DNA of 64,000 bases from Phosphitispora fastidiosa (GCF_019008365.1 NZ_JAHHUL010000003.1:237433-301432), one strand, 5' to 3'. Positions 18,657-28,848 are shown, counted from the stretch's first letter. The notes: generated from the sequence alone by a model not told the origin. Numbers and translations are program-made.

Positions 18657-21600
18657 ATGACCGGATCCAACAGAGCCAACAGCAATAACAGGCCTATAAA
18701 GGCAGCGCTTTTTTTAGCAGCTCTTGCTGCCCTCGGTATTGCCGGTAATTTTATGAGTCTCTCACTGGCGTTAGGAGTGGAGTTCTTTTTTGGCAGTATT
18801 GCCGTCCTCCTGGCGCTTCGTATATACGGACTCGGGTGGGGCCTTCTTACTGCTGTTGCTGCTGCAGGCTGCACCTTATACTTAAGGCAGCCGTTATCAT
18901 TTCCGATTTTCATGTTAGAAGCCCTGTTTGTTGGATATTTCCTGAAACGAAGAGCGGAAACCATCATTATTCCCGGAGTTATTTTCTGGGTCTGTATCGG
19001 TTTTCCGACAATTTGGCTTTTTAATATTAAGGTACTGGGAGTGGACTTTCAAATTGCTTTGCTGATTTCTCTGAAGGCAGCAGTAAACGGTATTTTTAAC
19101 GCCCTGGCTGCCAATGTGTTGTATACACACCTGCCTTTAGGCAAGTGGGCCGGTATTGACCGGGAACCCAACAAGGGAAACTCTGCCAGCTTGAGACAGC
19201 TTTTGTTTAATGTTCTGGTTGCTATTGTGCTTTTTCCAGCCCTGTTGTTAATGGTCGTTGATAATCAGCGGGAACAGGCAAATATGCAGCAGGAGATTGA
19301 GACAATCATTAAAACTTCATCTGCAGGAATAGTCAACAATCTTAAGATTTGGGAGCAGGAACATTTAGGCGCTCTTACTGAACTTGCCAGCCTGTCTGCC
19401 GGGGATGACCTGACAACAGAGGAGTTACAGCTAAGCGCCGCCATATTAAGAATGTCACACTTGGACATTATCCGGGTTCATATAGATGATGCGGAGGGAA
19501 CCAGCAGAGTCTTTTCGCCGGATATTGATGAAAACGGGAGACCGGCAGTCGGGCTGAACTTTTCCGACAGACCTTATTACAGGGAACTGAAGGAAACTCA
19601 GCAGCCGGTTGTATCCGACGTGTTTATGGGCCGTGTGGGCAACCCTGTTCCCATTGCAACGATGGGTGTCCCCATAATTGTGCAAAACCGGTTTGCGGGT
19701 TATGTTATAGCATCATTGGATATTAGCTATGTTAGTGCCCATCTGCTGGATATAAACGGCCCGATGAATGAGTTGGATGCCACTATTGTTGACAGCAAGG
19801 GGAAAGTGGTAGCCAGTACCTGCAGCGGAATCAGCCCCACACAGGTTATTGACCGTAAAGAGGGCGGCCGTAAAGCAGCTTTTGGAAACAACATTTTTCA
19901 TTGGATACCGGGTTCTTCGGGGCGCCAGCCGGGACTGGCGCGCTGGCAGGAATCATTTTATATAACGGAAATACAGGTTGGCAGGTACACTCCATGGACC
20001 TTGGTTACCGAAGTTTCCATGGCGCCTTTCCTCCAGGAGGCTATGGGCACGAATATTAAAAATATGGCCGGAATACTGGTTTTGGCTATACTGGCTTTGA
20101 TTTTTGCGGACGTTATCTGCCGCGGGCTGGTGGGACCTGTTTCCAGCCTGGCCGGAGTCACCACAAATCTTCCGGAAAAGATTCTCCATGGGCAGGCTGT
20201 TGCCTGGCCTGCCAGTTCCCTGGCGGAGATGACCTCCCTGGTAGATAACTTTAAATCCATGGCAGCCACGCTTCGGGAGAATTTCAATGAGCTGCAGGCA
20301 GCCAAGATAAAAGTAGAAGAGGAAAAAAACACCCTTGAGGCCATTATAGCTGGGATAGGTGATGGTATCAGCATTCAGGATACTAATTTAAAAATCCTGT
20401 TTCAAAACAGTATCTGCAAGGACCTCATAGGTGATTATATGGGGGAATACTGTTATGCCGCTTACGAAAACAAAGAAGATGTCTGTGTAGGCTGTCCTGT
20501 ACAGATGTCATTTCGTGACGGGGTTATCCATACCACAGAGAGGCATTTCACTGCCCAGGGCGGCAAGGGTGAAATACATGTAGAAATTACATCCTCGCCA
20601 CTCAGGGATGCTGCCGGAGAAATTATCGGGGCCATAGAGGTTATCAGGGATATCAGTGAACGCACCAGGGCTGAGGAGGTACGCAGAAGAACAGAACAGA
20701 TGATATGGGAAGAGAAGGAACGTGCCCTGGTTACCCTGCATTCCATCGGTGATGCGGTTATCAGTACAAATGCCCGGGGAGACGTTGAATACCTTAATCC
20801 GGTGGCAGAAAAACTTACCGGCTGGACCAATGAGGCAGCCAGGGGGAAACCCCTCCTGGAGGTATTCCGGATAGGCAGTGAAACCGGCGAGAAGCTTGAG
20901 AATCCTGTTGAATACTGTATGCGTGAAGTGAATGGCGGCGGTTTTTCCTCCCATAACGCTGTTTTAACTGACCGGGTGGGGAATAAATATGTCATCGAAT
21001 GTGTTGCCTCACCTATCAAAGAGCGGGCAGGCCGGATTATTGGGGCTGTCCTGGTTTTCCGTGACATTACCGAAAGGCGTAATATGATGCAGCAATTGGT
21101 ATATCAAGCTCACCATGATTCCCTGACTGATGTGCCCAACAGAATACTGTTTGTTGAACGGCTTACTTTCGAACTGTCACGGACAAGGTACCAAAACGGC
21201 CAGCTGGCTGTCATGTTCCTGGACCTCGATAGATTCAAACGTGTTAACGATATGCTGGGTCATGCTTTCGGTGATCAGCTGCTGCAAAATGTGGTTAACA
21301 GGCTGCAGACCTGTGTGCGCGACTGTGACACTATTTCCCGGCTGGGGGGTGATGAATTTGCCATTTTGCTGCCTGAAGTCTCCGGCAGGGAGGATGTGGA
21401 AATTATTGCCCTCAGCGTGCTTTCAGTGATGCGAGAGCCATGGATAATGGCCGGTCAGGAGTTTCATATTACCACAAGTATCGGAATTTCCCTGTATCCC
21501 TTCGATGGTGAAGACCCTGACACACTCCTGAAAAATGCTGATATGGCCATGTATCGGGCCAAAGAAAACGGCAGAAACAATTTTTGTTTCTATACTCCTG

Positions 21601-22394
21601 CTATGAACATCATGGTGCATGAACGGCTATCCCTTGAAAACAGCCTGCACCGTGCCCTTGAGTTGGAGCAGTTTGTAGTCTATTATCAACCCCAGGTGGA
21701 TATTAACTCTGGTCAGATAACAGGCATGGAAGCCCTGGTAAGGTGGATGCATCCCAAACTGGGACTGGTTGTTCCGGACAAATTTATCCCGGCGGCTGAG
21801 GAAACCGGATTGATTGTTCCTATTGGGGAATGGGTGCTGCGCAGGGCCTGTGCCCAAAACAAGGCATGGCAGAAGGCCGGTTTCACACCGGTGCGGGTTG
21901 CAGTTAATATCTCCGGAAGGCAGTTCATGCAGCCTGACCTCGCGGCAAAAATAGCCGAAATACTGCAGGAAACAGGTTTGGAACCCCGCTTTTTGGAACT
22001 CGAGATTACTGAAAGCGTTGCCATGCAGGATGCTGAATTTACTGCAGCCATTCTGAGTGAACTTAACAACATGGGAATCAGAATAGCTATAGACGATTTT
22101 GGCACCGGTTATTCTTCACTCAACTACCTGAAACGGTTTCCTATCAGCGCCCTCAAGATTGACAGGATGTTCCTGCGGGATATTCCGGAAAACAGGGATA
22201 ATGCTGCTATTGTTAATACTATAATTGTTTTGGGACATAACATGGGTATGGATATTATTGCTGAAGGTGTGGAATCACAGGCACAGCTTGATTTCCTTAG
22301 AAAGCGAAGCTGTAATAAGATGCAGGGATTTTTATGCAGCAAGCCTGTTCCTGCTGATAACGCGGAAAGGCTCCTGCAAAAAACGATTTCGTAA
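18657..22394 (+). CDS. Membrane sensor with Cache, PAS, GGDEF and EAL domains (c-di-GMP turnover)
   Basis: 1245 residues from the ATG at 18657, chosen for its GCGGAGG site. About five membrane helices fill residues 10-175, and another lies near 185-210. A Cache-like extracellular sensor spans about 225-400, with a further helix near 465-485. Two PAS domains follow, the first holding a CVGCPV cysteine pair. The GGDEF domain (LGGDEF at about 897-901) has an intact RxxD inhibitory site at 888-891. The EAL domain (EAL at 1025-1027) keeps DDFGTGYSS. Both cyclase and phosphodiesterase sites look intact, so net activity may depend on the signal. It lies alone on its strand after cls. Confidence 0.92.
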   Translation: MTGSNRANSNNRPIKAALFLAALAALGIAGNFMSLSLALGVEFFFGSIAVLLALRIYGLGWGLLTAVAAAGCTLYLRQPLSFPIFMLEALFVGYFLKRRAETIIIPGVIFWVCIGFPTIWLFNIKVLGVDFQIALLISLKAAVNGIFNALAANVLYTHLPLGKWAGIDREPNKGNSASLRQLLFNVLVAIVLFPALLLMVVDNQREQANMQQEIETIIKTSSAGIVNNLKIWEQEHLGALTELASLSAGDDLTTEELQLSAAILRMSHLDIIRVHIDDAEGTSRVFSPDIDENGRPAVGLNFSDRPYYRELKETQQPVVSDVFMGRVGNPVPIATMGVPIIVQNRFAGYVIASLDISYVSAHLLDINGPMNELDATIVDSKGKVVASTCSGISPTQVIDRKEGGRKAAFGNNIFHWIPGSSGRQPGLARWQESFYITEIQVGRYTPWTLVTEVSMAPFLQEAMGTNIKNMAGILVLAILALIFADVICRGLVGPVSSLAGVTTNLPEKILHGQAVAWPASSLAEMTSLVDNFKSMAATLRENFNELQAAKIKVEEEKNTLEAIIAGIGDGISIQDTNLKILFQNSICKDLIGDYMGEYCYAAYENKEDVCVGCPVQMSFRDGVIHTTERHFTAQGGKGEIHVEITSSPLRDAAGEIIGAIEVIRDISERTRAEEVRRRTEQMIWEEKERALVTLHSIGDAVISTNARGDVEYLNPVAEKLTGWTNEAARGKPLLEVFRIGSETGEKLENPVEYCMREVNGGGFSSHNAVLTDRVGNKYVIECVASPIKERAGRIIGAVLVFRDITERRNMMQQLVYQAHHDSLTDVPNRILFVERLTFELSRTRYQNGQLAVMFLDLDRFKRVNDMLGHAFGDQLLQNVVNRLQTCVRDCDTISRLGGDEFAILLPEVSGREDVEIIALSVLSVMREPWIMAGQEFHITTSIGISLYPFDGEDPDTLLKNADMAMYRAKENGRNNFCFYTPAMNIMVHERLSLENSLHRALELEQFVVYYQPQVDINSGQITGMEALVRWMHPKLGLVVPDKFIPAAEETGLIVPIGEWVLRRACAQNKAWQKAGFTPVRVAVNISGRQFMQPDLAAKIAEILQETGLEPRFLELEITESVAMQDAEFTAAILSELNNMGIRIAIDDFGTGYSSLNYLKRFPISALKIDRMFLRDIPENRDNAAIVNTIIVLGHNMGMDIIAEGVESQAQLDFLRKRSCNKMQGFLCSKPVPADNAERLLQKTIS

Positions 22395-22461
22395 AAAATG
22401 GCACACCTGCCGGGCTTGATGAGTATCTTTATATTAAGAACTCTGAAGGGGCGTGTCCGGT

Positions 22462-23007
22462 ATGGCGGTTCGTACGGTGAAGTCGCGTACTGAGAGAACG
22501 GTTATGCAGTTTCAAAGAATTAAGGGCCAAATAACTCACAAGACTGATGAGCGGAAAACCTGTGAGGCTCTGGCTGCTCCTCTATTTGATGGCCGCATTT
22601 TTGCAGGGAGTAGTTCGGGGGTCGTGTACTGTTTTGATGCCCTTACCGGACAGCAGTTATGGAGCGCTGCTGTGGAAGGGGCAGTCAGGAACCGGCCTGC
22701 AGCAGACCATGAGCGGGTCTATGTTACTGATGAGGCATCTAAGCTGTATGCATTTGACAAGAATTCCGGGAAACTTATCTGGACAGCTCCTGTCAGCACA
22801 GAACAGAGCCGGGTTTATGGAAGAGATGGGGCAGACGATGTGCCTCAGCCGGTGGTTACGGGAAATAGGGTGCTGGTGTTTGCCGGAGAGAGGGAAGAAA
22901 CTGTTTTGCTGGCCTTTGCGGCGGAAACCGGAAAACTGTTGTTAGAGACCGCAGTTCCGCCTAAAGAGGCACATTACATCAGAGGCTATCGCCTGCCGGC
23001 ATTGTAA
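22462..23007 (+). CDS. Short PQQ-repeat (beta-propeller) protein, possibly a fragment
   Basis: 181 residues if started at the ATG at 22462; ATG 22504 is an alternative. Two recognisable PQQ-like blades are present, VVYCFDALTGQQLWSA and KLYAFDKNSGKLIWTA, plus a weaker third. A complete propeller needs seven or eight blades, so this is either a small oligomerising protein or a truncated remnant. There is no signal peptide, unlike most PQQ-repeat proteins. It may be co-transcribed with the upstream GGDEF-EAL gene (67-nt gap). Confidence 0.6.
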   Translation: MAVRTVKSRTERTVMQFQRIKGQITHKTDERKTCEALAAPLFDGRIFAGSSSGVVYCFDALTGQQLWSAAVEGAVRNRPAADHERVYVTDEASKLYAFDKNSGKLIWTAPVSTEQSRVYGRDGADDVPQPVVTGNRVLVFAGEREETVLLAFAAETGKLLLETAVPPKEAHYIRGYRLPAL

Positions 23008-23085
23008 GACGAATTAAGATTACTTCGGGATTCTTTCTTTGACATTTAATTAGGCTTAAACAATAATAGTTCTGCAAACGAAATG

Positions 23086-23106
23086 CCCCAAATTAAATAT
23101 TTGGGG
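23086..23106 (+). terminator. AT-rich hairpin after the PQQ-repeat gene
   Basis: CCCCAAAT / ATTTGGGG stem with a 5-nt loop, about 80 nt after the stop codon. The tail TATTTAATATT is a poor U-tract, so termination is plausible but not certain. Confidence 0.45.
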
Positions 23107-23232
23107 TATTTAATATTGCTTAACTAATTTAAAAGGGATGAGCCTTGCAAAACAGGCATTTCTAAAGCGTAGTAATGAAAAACCAGAATGGGAGAGATAT
23201 TAATGATATATTGAAGGAGGTGTTAGCATAAA

Positions 23233-23466
23233 ATGGTTCGCAAGGCACCCGCTACAACCAAAAACAAGGGCAGTCACAAAGATGAAACCCGCATACCGGG
23301 GGTTACTTCAGGCTCAGATATGATCCAGCAAATGGGAGATGCAGCCGGGATAGCGCTGGATAATGCCATTGCCGGCGCTGCCAGTGAAAAGAGGGCAGAA
23401 GATGTTATGGCTCTCCCTTTGGGCGGCCTGAATAACGAGATCGCCGATCGAATTAACAGTGAGTAA
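23233..23466 (+). CDS. Small hypothetical protein
   Basis: 77 residues with GAAGGAGGTG upstream of the ATG. It is soluble, with a basic N-terminus and an alanine-rich central helix (GDAAGIALDNAIAGAASEKRA). I do not recognise the family; the alanine-rich segment weakly recalls small R-body (RebB-type) proteins, but this is not enough for an assignment. Strong ribosome site and codon structure favour a real gene. A strong hairpin at 23546-23589 follows. Confidence 0.5.
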   Translation: MVRKAPATTKNKGSHKDETRIPGVTSGSDMIQQMGDAAGIALDNAIAGAASEKRAEDVMALPLGGLNNEIADRINSE

Positions 23467-23545
23467 GCGAAGGAGGTAATGCCGCTGAGGCAGCTGAACA
23501 GAAAACTCCTGAAAGGCCTCCGGAGAAATAGAGGATGATATCAAA

Positions 23546-23589
23546 AGGGATTGGCCCATTAAAATAAGTACTTTATGGGCTAATCCCTT
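23546..23589 (+). terminator. Strong 15-bp hairpin, probable terminator
   Basis: Arms AAGGGATTGGCCCAT (23546-23560) and ATGGGCTAATCCCTT (23575-23589) pair with one G-T wobble. No long T-run follows in either direction, but the position, between two genes on the same strand, suits a terminator. The rest of the 23467-23719 gap holds nothing else convincing. Confidence 0.5.
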
Positions 23590-23719
23590 AATATTACAGG
23601 TCCTGACCACCTTTGTAAATAATGATGGCTGCCGGAATTTGCAGGAATCAGTATTATTGGTGGAGTATAGATAAATATGTAAAAGTTGGGAAGTGAAGAT
23701 TTTTGTATTGAAGGGATTG

Positions 23720-24940
23720 ATGACAATGAAAAGGTTGTTTTTAAAATTGGTTACTATTTTACTGTTTAGCCAATTTGCTTCCGTTCCAAGCTGGGCCGCC
23801 AGCTCTTTGCCAGGCCATAATTTTAGCGATGTACCCGCAAACCACTGGGCACATGAAGCGGTTTCAGAATTAGCATCCAGAGGCATTGTTAAAGGATTTC
23901 CGGATGGTATGTTTCGCCCTGATCTGAATGTAACCCGAGAGCAATTTGCGGTAATGATAGTACTTGCTGCAGGGTTAGAAACCAGTTACTCGGATACACC
24001 CAAGTACCGGGATGTACCACCTGACTATTGGGCCTACCCATACATCGAAGCGGCAAAACCGTATTTTTCAGGGTATACCTCCGATAGTGGCTCATATTTC
24101 AAACCTTCATCGGTAGCTGTTCGGGAAGATGTGGCAGCAGCACTGGTAAGAGCAAAAGGGTACGCAGATGATGAACCCAACCTTGCATTGCTTGAAGAAA
24201 AATTTGTGGATAGAGATCAAATATCACCTGAAGCAAAAAAACTGGTTAGCATTGCTGTGGAAAAGGAACTGATCAAGGGGTATCCTGACCATACCTTCAG
24301 AGGTAAAGGGAATGTCACAAGGGCAGAAGCAGCAGCAGCTATCTATAGTGCGGCTTTCTTTAAGCCTAACGAACTTGCCGGAATAGTTGCATCGGTTAAT
24401 GGTGAAGAAATTACCCGGGAAAAACTTGATTCGGATTTTGAGAAGGCCAGAGTTGCTCTTAGTGAACAGGGAGTGACGTTTGATGGTGCAGATGACCAAA
24501 AGCAGTGGCAGGAGCTTGAAAGACAAACACTCCAAAGAATAATAGAACTTACATTAATTAAACAGGCGGCTAAAAGAGAGGGGTTGTTTCCTTCAGATGA
24601 GGATATTGCGGCAAAAGTCGAAGAGATTAAGTCTTCATTCGGAAATGAGGCCCAGTTTCAGGACGCCTTGCAGCAGTATGGCTATACAATTGAGGAACTG
24701 GCAGACAGGGCATGTGATGAGATGGTATACGAAAACCTTTATAAAAAGGTTACTGACAATATAAACATTGATGAAGAAGATTTTCAAGAACATTATGACA
24801 GCGTAGTGTCTTTGGATGGCCAGCCTATTTCATTGAATGAAGCAAGGGGAAATTATATTCTTATGATTGAGCAGGAGAAGTTTAATGAATATCTGGAAAA
24901 ACTTCGCAGTGAAGCAGAGATAGACATATACCTGGTATGA
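23720..24940 (+). CDS. Exported SLH-domain protein with SurA-like N-terminal domain
   Basis: 406 residues from ATG 23720 (AAGGG six bases upstream). A signal peptide (MKRLFLKLVTILLFS ... SWAAS) is followed by three S-layer homology domains at about 25-85, 88-150 and 155-210, each with an FxDVPxxxWA-like start and a GYPDGTFRP-like end. The last 190 residues begin VASVNGEEITREKLD and resemble the chaperone part of SurA/PrsA without a PPIC isomerase domain. It is likely anchored to the cell wall and may help exported proteins fold. Confidence 0.85.
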   Translation: MTMKRLFLKLVTILLFSQFASVPSWAASSLPGHNFSDVPANHWAHEAVSELASRGIVKGFPDGMFRPDLNVTREQFAVMIVLAAGLETSYSDTPKYRDVPPDYWAYPYIEAAKPYFSGYTSDSGSYFKPSSVAVREDVAAALVRAKGYADDEPNLALLEEKFVDRDQISPEAKKLVSIAVEKELIKGYPDHTFRGKGNVTRAEAAAAIYSAAFFKPNELAGIVASVNGEEITREKLDSDFEKARVALSEQGVTFDGADDQKQWQELERQTLQRIIELTLIKQAAKREGLFPSDEDIAAKVEEIKSSFGNEAQFQDALQQYGYTIEELADRACDEMVYENLYKKVTDNINIDEEDFQEHYDSVVSLDGQPISLNEARGNYILMIEQEKFNEYLEKLRSEAEIDIYLV

Positions 24941-24964
24941 GTTTTGCCCCCGATTGTTCCGGTA

Positions 24965-24973
24965 TGCTATAAT
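24965..24973 (+). promoter_or_regulatory. Extended -10 promoter element for topB
   Basis: TGCTATAAT is a perfect extended -10 site, 38 nt before the topB start. No convincing -35 accompanies it, as is usual for extended -10 promoters. Confidence 0.55.
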
Positions 24974-25010
24974 GAAGTGATTGACAAATAGCCATAACGG
25001 AGGAGTACAT

Positions 25011-27191
25011 ATGAAGTCACTGGTACTGACAGAAAAACCCAGCGTGGGGCGTGAAATTGCCCGGGTTCTGGGATGCCATACCAAGGGTAAGGGATACCTG
25101 GAAGGCCCAAAACATGTAGTTACCTGGGCTCTGGGACACCTGGTTACCCTGGCAGAACCCGAGGATTATGACAAGAAATACAAGACCTGGCGGCTGGAAG
25201 ACCTGCCCATGATGCCCAGGCAGATGAAACTGAAGGCCATTAAGCAGACATCCCAACAGTATGGCGCCGTGAAGAACCTGATGAAGCGGGGTGATCTGGG
25301 GGAACTGATCATTGCCACAGATGCCGGGCGGGAAGGTGAGCTTGTGGCCAGGTGGATTATGGAATATGCCGGCTGGAAAAAACCGTTCCGCAGGCTGTGG
25401 ATTTCATCACAGACAGACTCTGCCATTAAAGAGGGATTTGCCCGGCTGCAGCCCGGGAAGGCATATGACAATCTGTATGCTTCAGCCGTATGCAGGGCTG
25501 AGGCCGACTGGCTGATTGGTCTTAATGTGACCAGGGCCCTGACCACCAGGTTTAATGCACAGCTATCGGCAGGGCGGGTACAGACCCCAACCCTGGCGAT
25601 GATGGTAAACAGGGAAGCGGAGATTAAGAAGTTTATTCCCAAGGACTATTGGACTGTACGGGCTGATTTCGGGGACTATTTTGGCGACTGGCGGGATACT
25701 TCGGGTCAGGGCAGAATCTTTGATTTCAGACGGGCCGAAGGCCTGCTCGAGAAAACAAAGGGCGCTGCGGGTAAGATTACGGACCTGAAAGTGGAACAAA
25801 AAGCGGACCCGCCGCCCCTGTTGTATGACCTGACCGAGCTGCAGCGGGATGCCAACAGGAGGTATGGCTTTTCGGCACAGAAGACCCTGTCAGTATTGCA
25901 GGGATTATATGAACGCCATAAACTGGTTACCTATCCGCGCACAGACTCCCGTTACCTCACCAAGGATATTATACCGACACTGAAGGACAGGCTGAACTCT
26001 GTGACCATCGGTGAATATGCAGAATATACCCGCCCATTAACGGGCAAGCCCCTGCCGGTTAACAAGAGGATTGTTGATGACAGCCGGGTCAGTGACCACC
26101 ACGCCATTATACCTACTGAAGAACCGGTGCGTCTTAGTGTCCTGGAAGCTGATGAAAGAAAACTATATGACCTGATAGTGAAAAAATTTATTGCCGCATT
26201 TTACCCGCCGTTCAAATATGAACGGGTTACTGTGATTACTACCGCGGCAGGTGAGAGCTTTTATTCCCGCGGTAAGGTGGTCAGGGATCAGGGTTGGAAG
26301 GCTGTTTACGGAAGAGGCGCTGATCAGGAAGGTGAAGAGCGGGATGATGCTCTGCCTGAGCAGGTGCTGCATTCCCAGAAAAAGGGCGCTGTGAAGCAGG
26401 TTAAGGATTGTAAGGCAAATAAGTCCCAGACGAAACCCCCGGCGCGATACACCGAGGCTACCCTGCTTTCCGCTATGGAGAGCCCCGGTAAGTTCATTGA
26501 CGATGAGGAACTCAGGGAAGCACTGAAACAGAGCGGTCTGGGGACACCGGCTACCAGGGCGGAGATTATTGAGAAACTTATTAATACTGATTATGTGGAA
26601 CGCCGGGGCAAGGAACTCGTACCGACCTCGAAAGGGATTCAACTGATCGGCCTGGTTAGTGAAGAGCTGCGGTCACCGGAGCTTACCGCAAAATGGGAAC
26701 AGTCCCTATCTGAAATGGCCCGGGGGAGGCAGAGTAAAGCCGTTTTTATGACCGGGATTCGCGAGTACACTGTTAAGCTCGTTAAGGAAGTCGCCACCAG
26801 CGGGGCTCAGTTTAAGGCGGATAATATATCCCGCGTCAAGTGTCCCGACTGTGGTCAGTACTTAATCATGATCAAGGGTAAAAAGGGGAAATCCCTGGTT
26901 TGCCCGGACCGGTCATGTGGGCACAGGGAAGCCGCCGAACCACAGGTTTCCAATTTTCGCTGTCCGGACTGTAAAAAGAAAATGGTCATTCTGGATAAGC
27001 AGGGTAGTAAAATGGTGCGCTGCAAAAACTGCGGTTTTACCGAAAAAATGGCGGATTTCAAGGAAAATCTGTCGGCTGCCCGTGGTAAAGGAGCAGTTAA
27101 TAAAAAGCTGATAAACCAATACAGTGACCAGGGAACTATTGGCACTAACCTTGGCGCTCTCCTAAAAGAAGCTATGGAAAGTAAGGAGTAA
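25011..27191 (+). CDS. topB: DNA topoisomerase III
   Basis: 726 residues. The ATG at 25011 follows ACGGAGGAG and precedes the conserved LVLTEKPSVGREIARVLG. The TOPRIM acidic motif DAGREGE is at about 104-110 and the catalytic Tyr is Y308 in VTYPRTDSRYL. Two C-terminal zinc ribbons (CPDCG...CPDRSCG and CPDCK...CKNCG, about 615-690) are intact. It is a type IA enzyme that decatenates single-stranded DNA intermediates. Length and motifs are those of standard Firmicute TopB. Confidence 0.95.
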   Translation: MKSLVLTEKPSVGREIARVLGCHTKGKGYLEGPKHVVTWALGHLVTLAEPEDYDKKYKTWRLEDLPMMPRQMKLKAIKQTSQQYGAVKNLMKRGDLGELIIATDAGREGELVARWIMEYAGWKKPFRRLWISSQTDSAIKEGFARLQPGKAYDNLYASAVCRAEADWLIGLNVTRALTTRFNAQLSAGRVQTPTLAMMVNREAEIKKFIPKDYWTVRADFGDYFGDWRDTSGQGRIFDFRRAEGLLEKTKGAAGKITDLKVEQKADPPPLLYDLTELQRDANRRYGFSAQKTLSVLQGLYERHKLVTYPRTDSRYLTKDIIPTLKDRLNSVTIGEYAEYTRPLTGKPLPVNKRIVDDSRVSDHHAIIPTEEPVRLSVLEADERKLYDLIVKKFIAAFYPPFKYERVTVITTAAGESFYSRGKVVRDQGWKAVYGRGADQEGEERDDALPEQVLHSQKKGAVKQVKDCKANKSQTKPPARYTEATLLSAMESPGKFIDDEELREALKQSGLGTPATRAEIIEKLINTDYVERRGKELVPTSKGIQLIGLVSEELRSPELTAKWEQSLSEMARGRQSKAVFMTGIREYTVKLVKEVATSGAQFKADNISRVKCPDCGQYLIMIKGKKGKSLVCPDRSCGHREAAEPQVSNFRCPDCKKKMVILDKQGSKMVRCKNCGFTEKMADFKENLSAARGKGAVNKKLINQYSDQGTIGTNLGALLKEAMESKE

Positions 27192-27291
27192 ATCGCTAGT
27201 GACAGGAGCGGCGAAATCTGTTATCTTTAAATATGGGCAGCATTTTAGCCACCAATAATTGTATAAATAAAAGGGAGAGTGAACAGGAAAA

Positions 27292-27918
27292 ATGACCAAG
27301 CGGACAGCGGTATTCACAGCAATTATTATGGTACTGCTCCTGGCTGTCACCGGCTGTGGAGGGAACACGGAAAAGGCTGCCGACACTTCAGGGCAAACGG
27401 ACCAAACCGGACAGCAGGCCCAAACCGGACAGCAGGATGGTGAAAATCAGGAAAGCGCTCCTTTTGACGAATCAGTCCTGGAGGGTAAGAGAGTAGGTAT
27501 TATTGAAACAAAATATGGCAAGATATATATTGAGCTGTTTAAGGATGAAGCTCCCAACACGGTGGAAAACTTTAAGAAGCTTGCCGAAAAGGGTTTTTAT
27601 GACAGCCTTACTTTTCATCGCTATGAGCCCGATTTCGTAATTCAGGGGGGAGACCCCGAGGGTAACGGGAGGGGCGGTCCCGGGTATACCATCAAGGCTG
27701 AGATTAATTCCCACAAGCACCTTAAAGGGGCTGTGGCCATGGCCCGCAAGGAAGGTGACCTGGACTCTGCCGGTAGCCAGTTTTATATTACTCTTGAGGA
27801 AACACCGTTCCTTGATGGGCAGTATACGGTTTTTGGCCAGGTAGTCGGGGGCATGGATGCAGTTATCCAGCTCAGAGCCGGTGACAAGATGGACAAGGTT
27901 ACAGTAAAAGACTTTTAG
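27292..27918 (+). CDS. Cyclophilin-type peptidyl-prolyl isomerase, lipoprotein
   Basis: 208 residues. The signal peptide ends in the lipobox LAVTGC, so the mature protein should be lipid-anchored outside the membrane. A low-complexity linker (repeated TGQQ) spans about 25-50. A cyclophilin domain follows with [15 protein letters not shown], the AxARK motif (VAMARKEGD) and [22 protein letters not shown]. It probably catalyses proline isomerisation in exported proteins. It runs on the same strand 100 nt after topB. Confidence 0.92.
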   Translation: MTKRTAVFTAIIMVLLLAVTGCGGNTEKAADTSGQTDQTGQQAQTGQQDGENQESAPFDESVLEGKRVGIIETKYGKIYIELFKDEAPNTVENFKKLAEKGFYDSLTFHRYEPDFVIQGGDPEGNGRGGPGYTIKAEINSHKHLKGAVAMARKEGDLDSAGSQFYITLEETPFLDGQYTVFGQVVGGMDAVIQLRAGDKMDKVTVKDF

Positions 27919-27961
27919 GGAATTTTCCGAATCACCAAACCCGTGGCTGAAGCGCCGCGGG

Positions 27962-28714
27962 TTAACTTCTGGGCAGCCATACGGTCCGTGCCCTGACCAG
28001 TTCCGCGCCGGTATCGGAGTCAAGAATACGGTGCAGCAGGGTTTCCCCTGCCTCGGAGGATTCGGCTGTGGCATATTCGGAAAGCACTGAGGAGCCATAG
28101 CCGGTTTCTTTTTTATAGGCGATTTCCATAGTGGACAAACGAAAGTCCCTGTGCAGGCAAAGGGGCGCTGCTTCCAGCATCCATTCAACATAGCGGGTAT
28201 TATTAACATGGTCGTTGGAATCAATATCGCTCAACCTGACCCTAAAGGAAAGACTGCCTTCAGGCTTGTCCAATTCAGGGATATCGGAGAAATCGTCATC
28301 AATCATGCGGTCCGGGTTTGCCCCATAGGCATTTTGGATAAAGTCCGGTATCCTTACCGGACGTTTCCGGTTTAGATCCAGAAAAACCCACAGGGATGTG
28401 GCCCTGCCCAGCAGAGACTCTCCGGCCCCGGTAATCCTGAATTCCCTGGTGGCGTAAAAACGATGGAAGCTTGATGGCCAGGTTTCAATAACTGCAGTTT
28501 CATTCCGTGACGGGTATTTTTCTATTTTTACCGACCAGCGGGTAAGTACCCAGCCCTTATTATCCTTCTGCAGCCGGTCGATTCCGCAGCCGACTGTATC
28601 AGAGTGCCTGATGGCGGTCTCCTCAAGGTAGTTCAGGACTGCCACAGGTGAGGCTTCGCGGTGGTTGTTAAGTTCATAATAAGGGACAGGGATTATAGTT
28701 TTAAAGGAATTCAT
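27962..28714 (-). CDS. Acyl-ACP thioesterase (FatA/FatB family)
   Basis: 250 residues from the ATG at 28714, which follows AAGGAGTGACCCT; the frame extends slightly further upstream. The double hot-dog fold is indicated by two similar halves. The first has LNYLEETAIRHSDTVG and WVLTRWSVKIEKYPSRNETAVIETWP; the second has the catalytic segment DIDSNDHVNNTRYVEWMLEA. It releases fatty acids from acyl carrier protein. Convergent with the cyclophilin gene. Confidence 0.9.
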   Translation of the reverse strand: MNSFKTIIPVPYYELNNHREASPVAVLNYLEETAIRHSDTVGCGIDRLQKDNKGWVLTRWSVKIEKYPSRNETAVIETWPSSFHRFYATREFRITGAGESLLGRATSLWVFLDLNRKRPVRIPDFIQNAYGANPDRMIDDDFSDIPELDKPEGSLSFRVRLSDIDSNDHVNNTRYVEWMLEAAPLCLHRDFRLSTMEIAYKKETGYGSSVLSEYATAESSEAGETLLHRILDSDTGAELVRARTVWLPRS

Positions 28715-28732
28715 AGGGTCACTCCTTAAATG

Positions 28733-28788
28733 ATATAATAAAAATCCACCCAATTAAACAAGTATATAATAAAAATCCACCCAATTAA
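28733..28788 (-). repeat. Two 25-bp direct repeats upstream of the thioesterase gene
   Basis: The 25-bp unit beginning atataataaaaatcc and ending acccaattaa occurs at 28733-28757 and 28764-28788, 31 bp apart, about three helical turns. On the minus strand each copy includes TATTATAT, a possible -10, so this is probably the thioesterase promoter region, either duplicated or carrying paired regulator sites. Confidence 0.7.
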
Positions 28789-28848
28789 TAATTATAACTT
28801 ATCGGGAGGCTAATTTTAAGGCAAAATATTTTGGGGGAGGTGTTTTGT

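Noticed and set aside
23479..23538. 19-codon reading frame after the small gene at 23233, with AGGAGG just upstream.
   Set aside because: The ribosome site is only two bases from the ATG and the peptide has no support.
27962..28224. Long antisense frame across the cyclophilin and thioesterase 3' ends.
   Set aside because: It is a shadow of both real genes, with no ribosome site and atypical composition.
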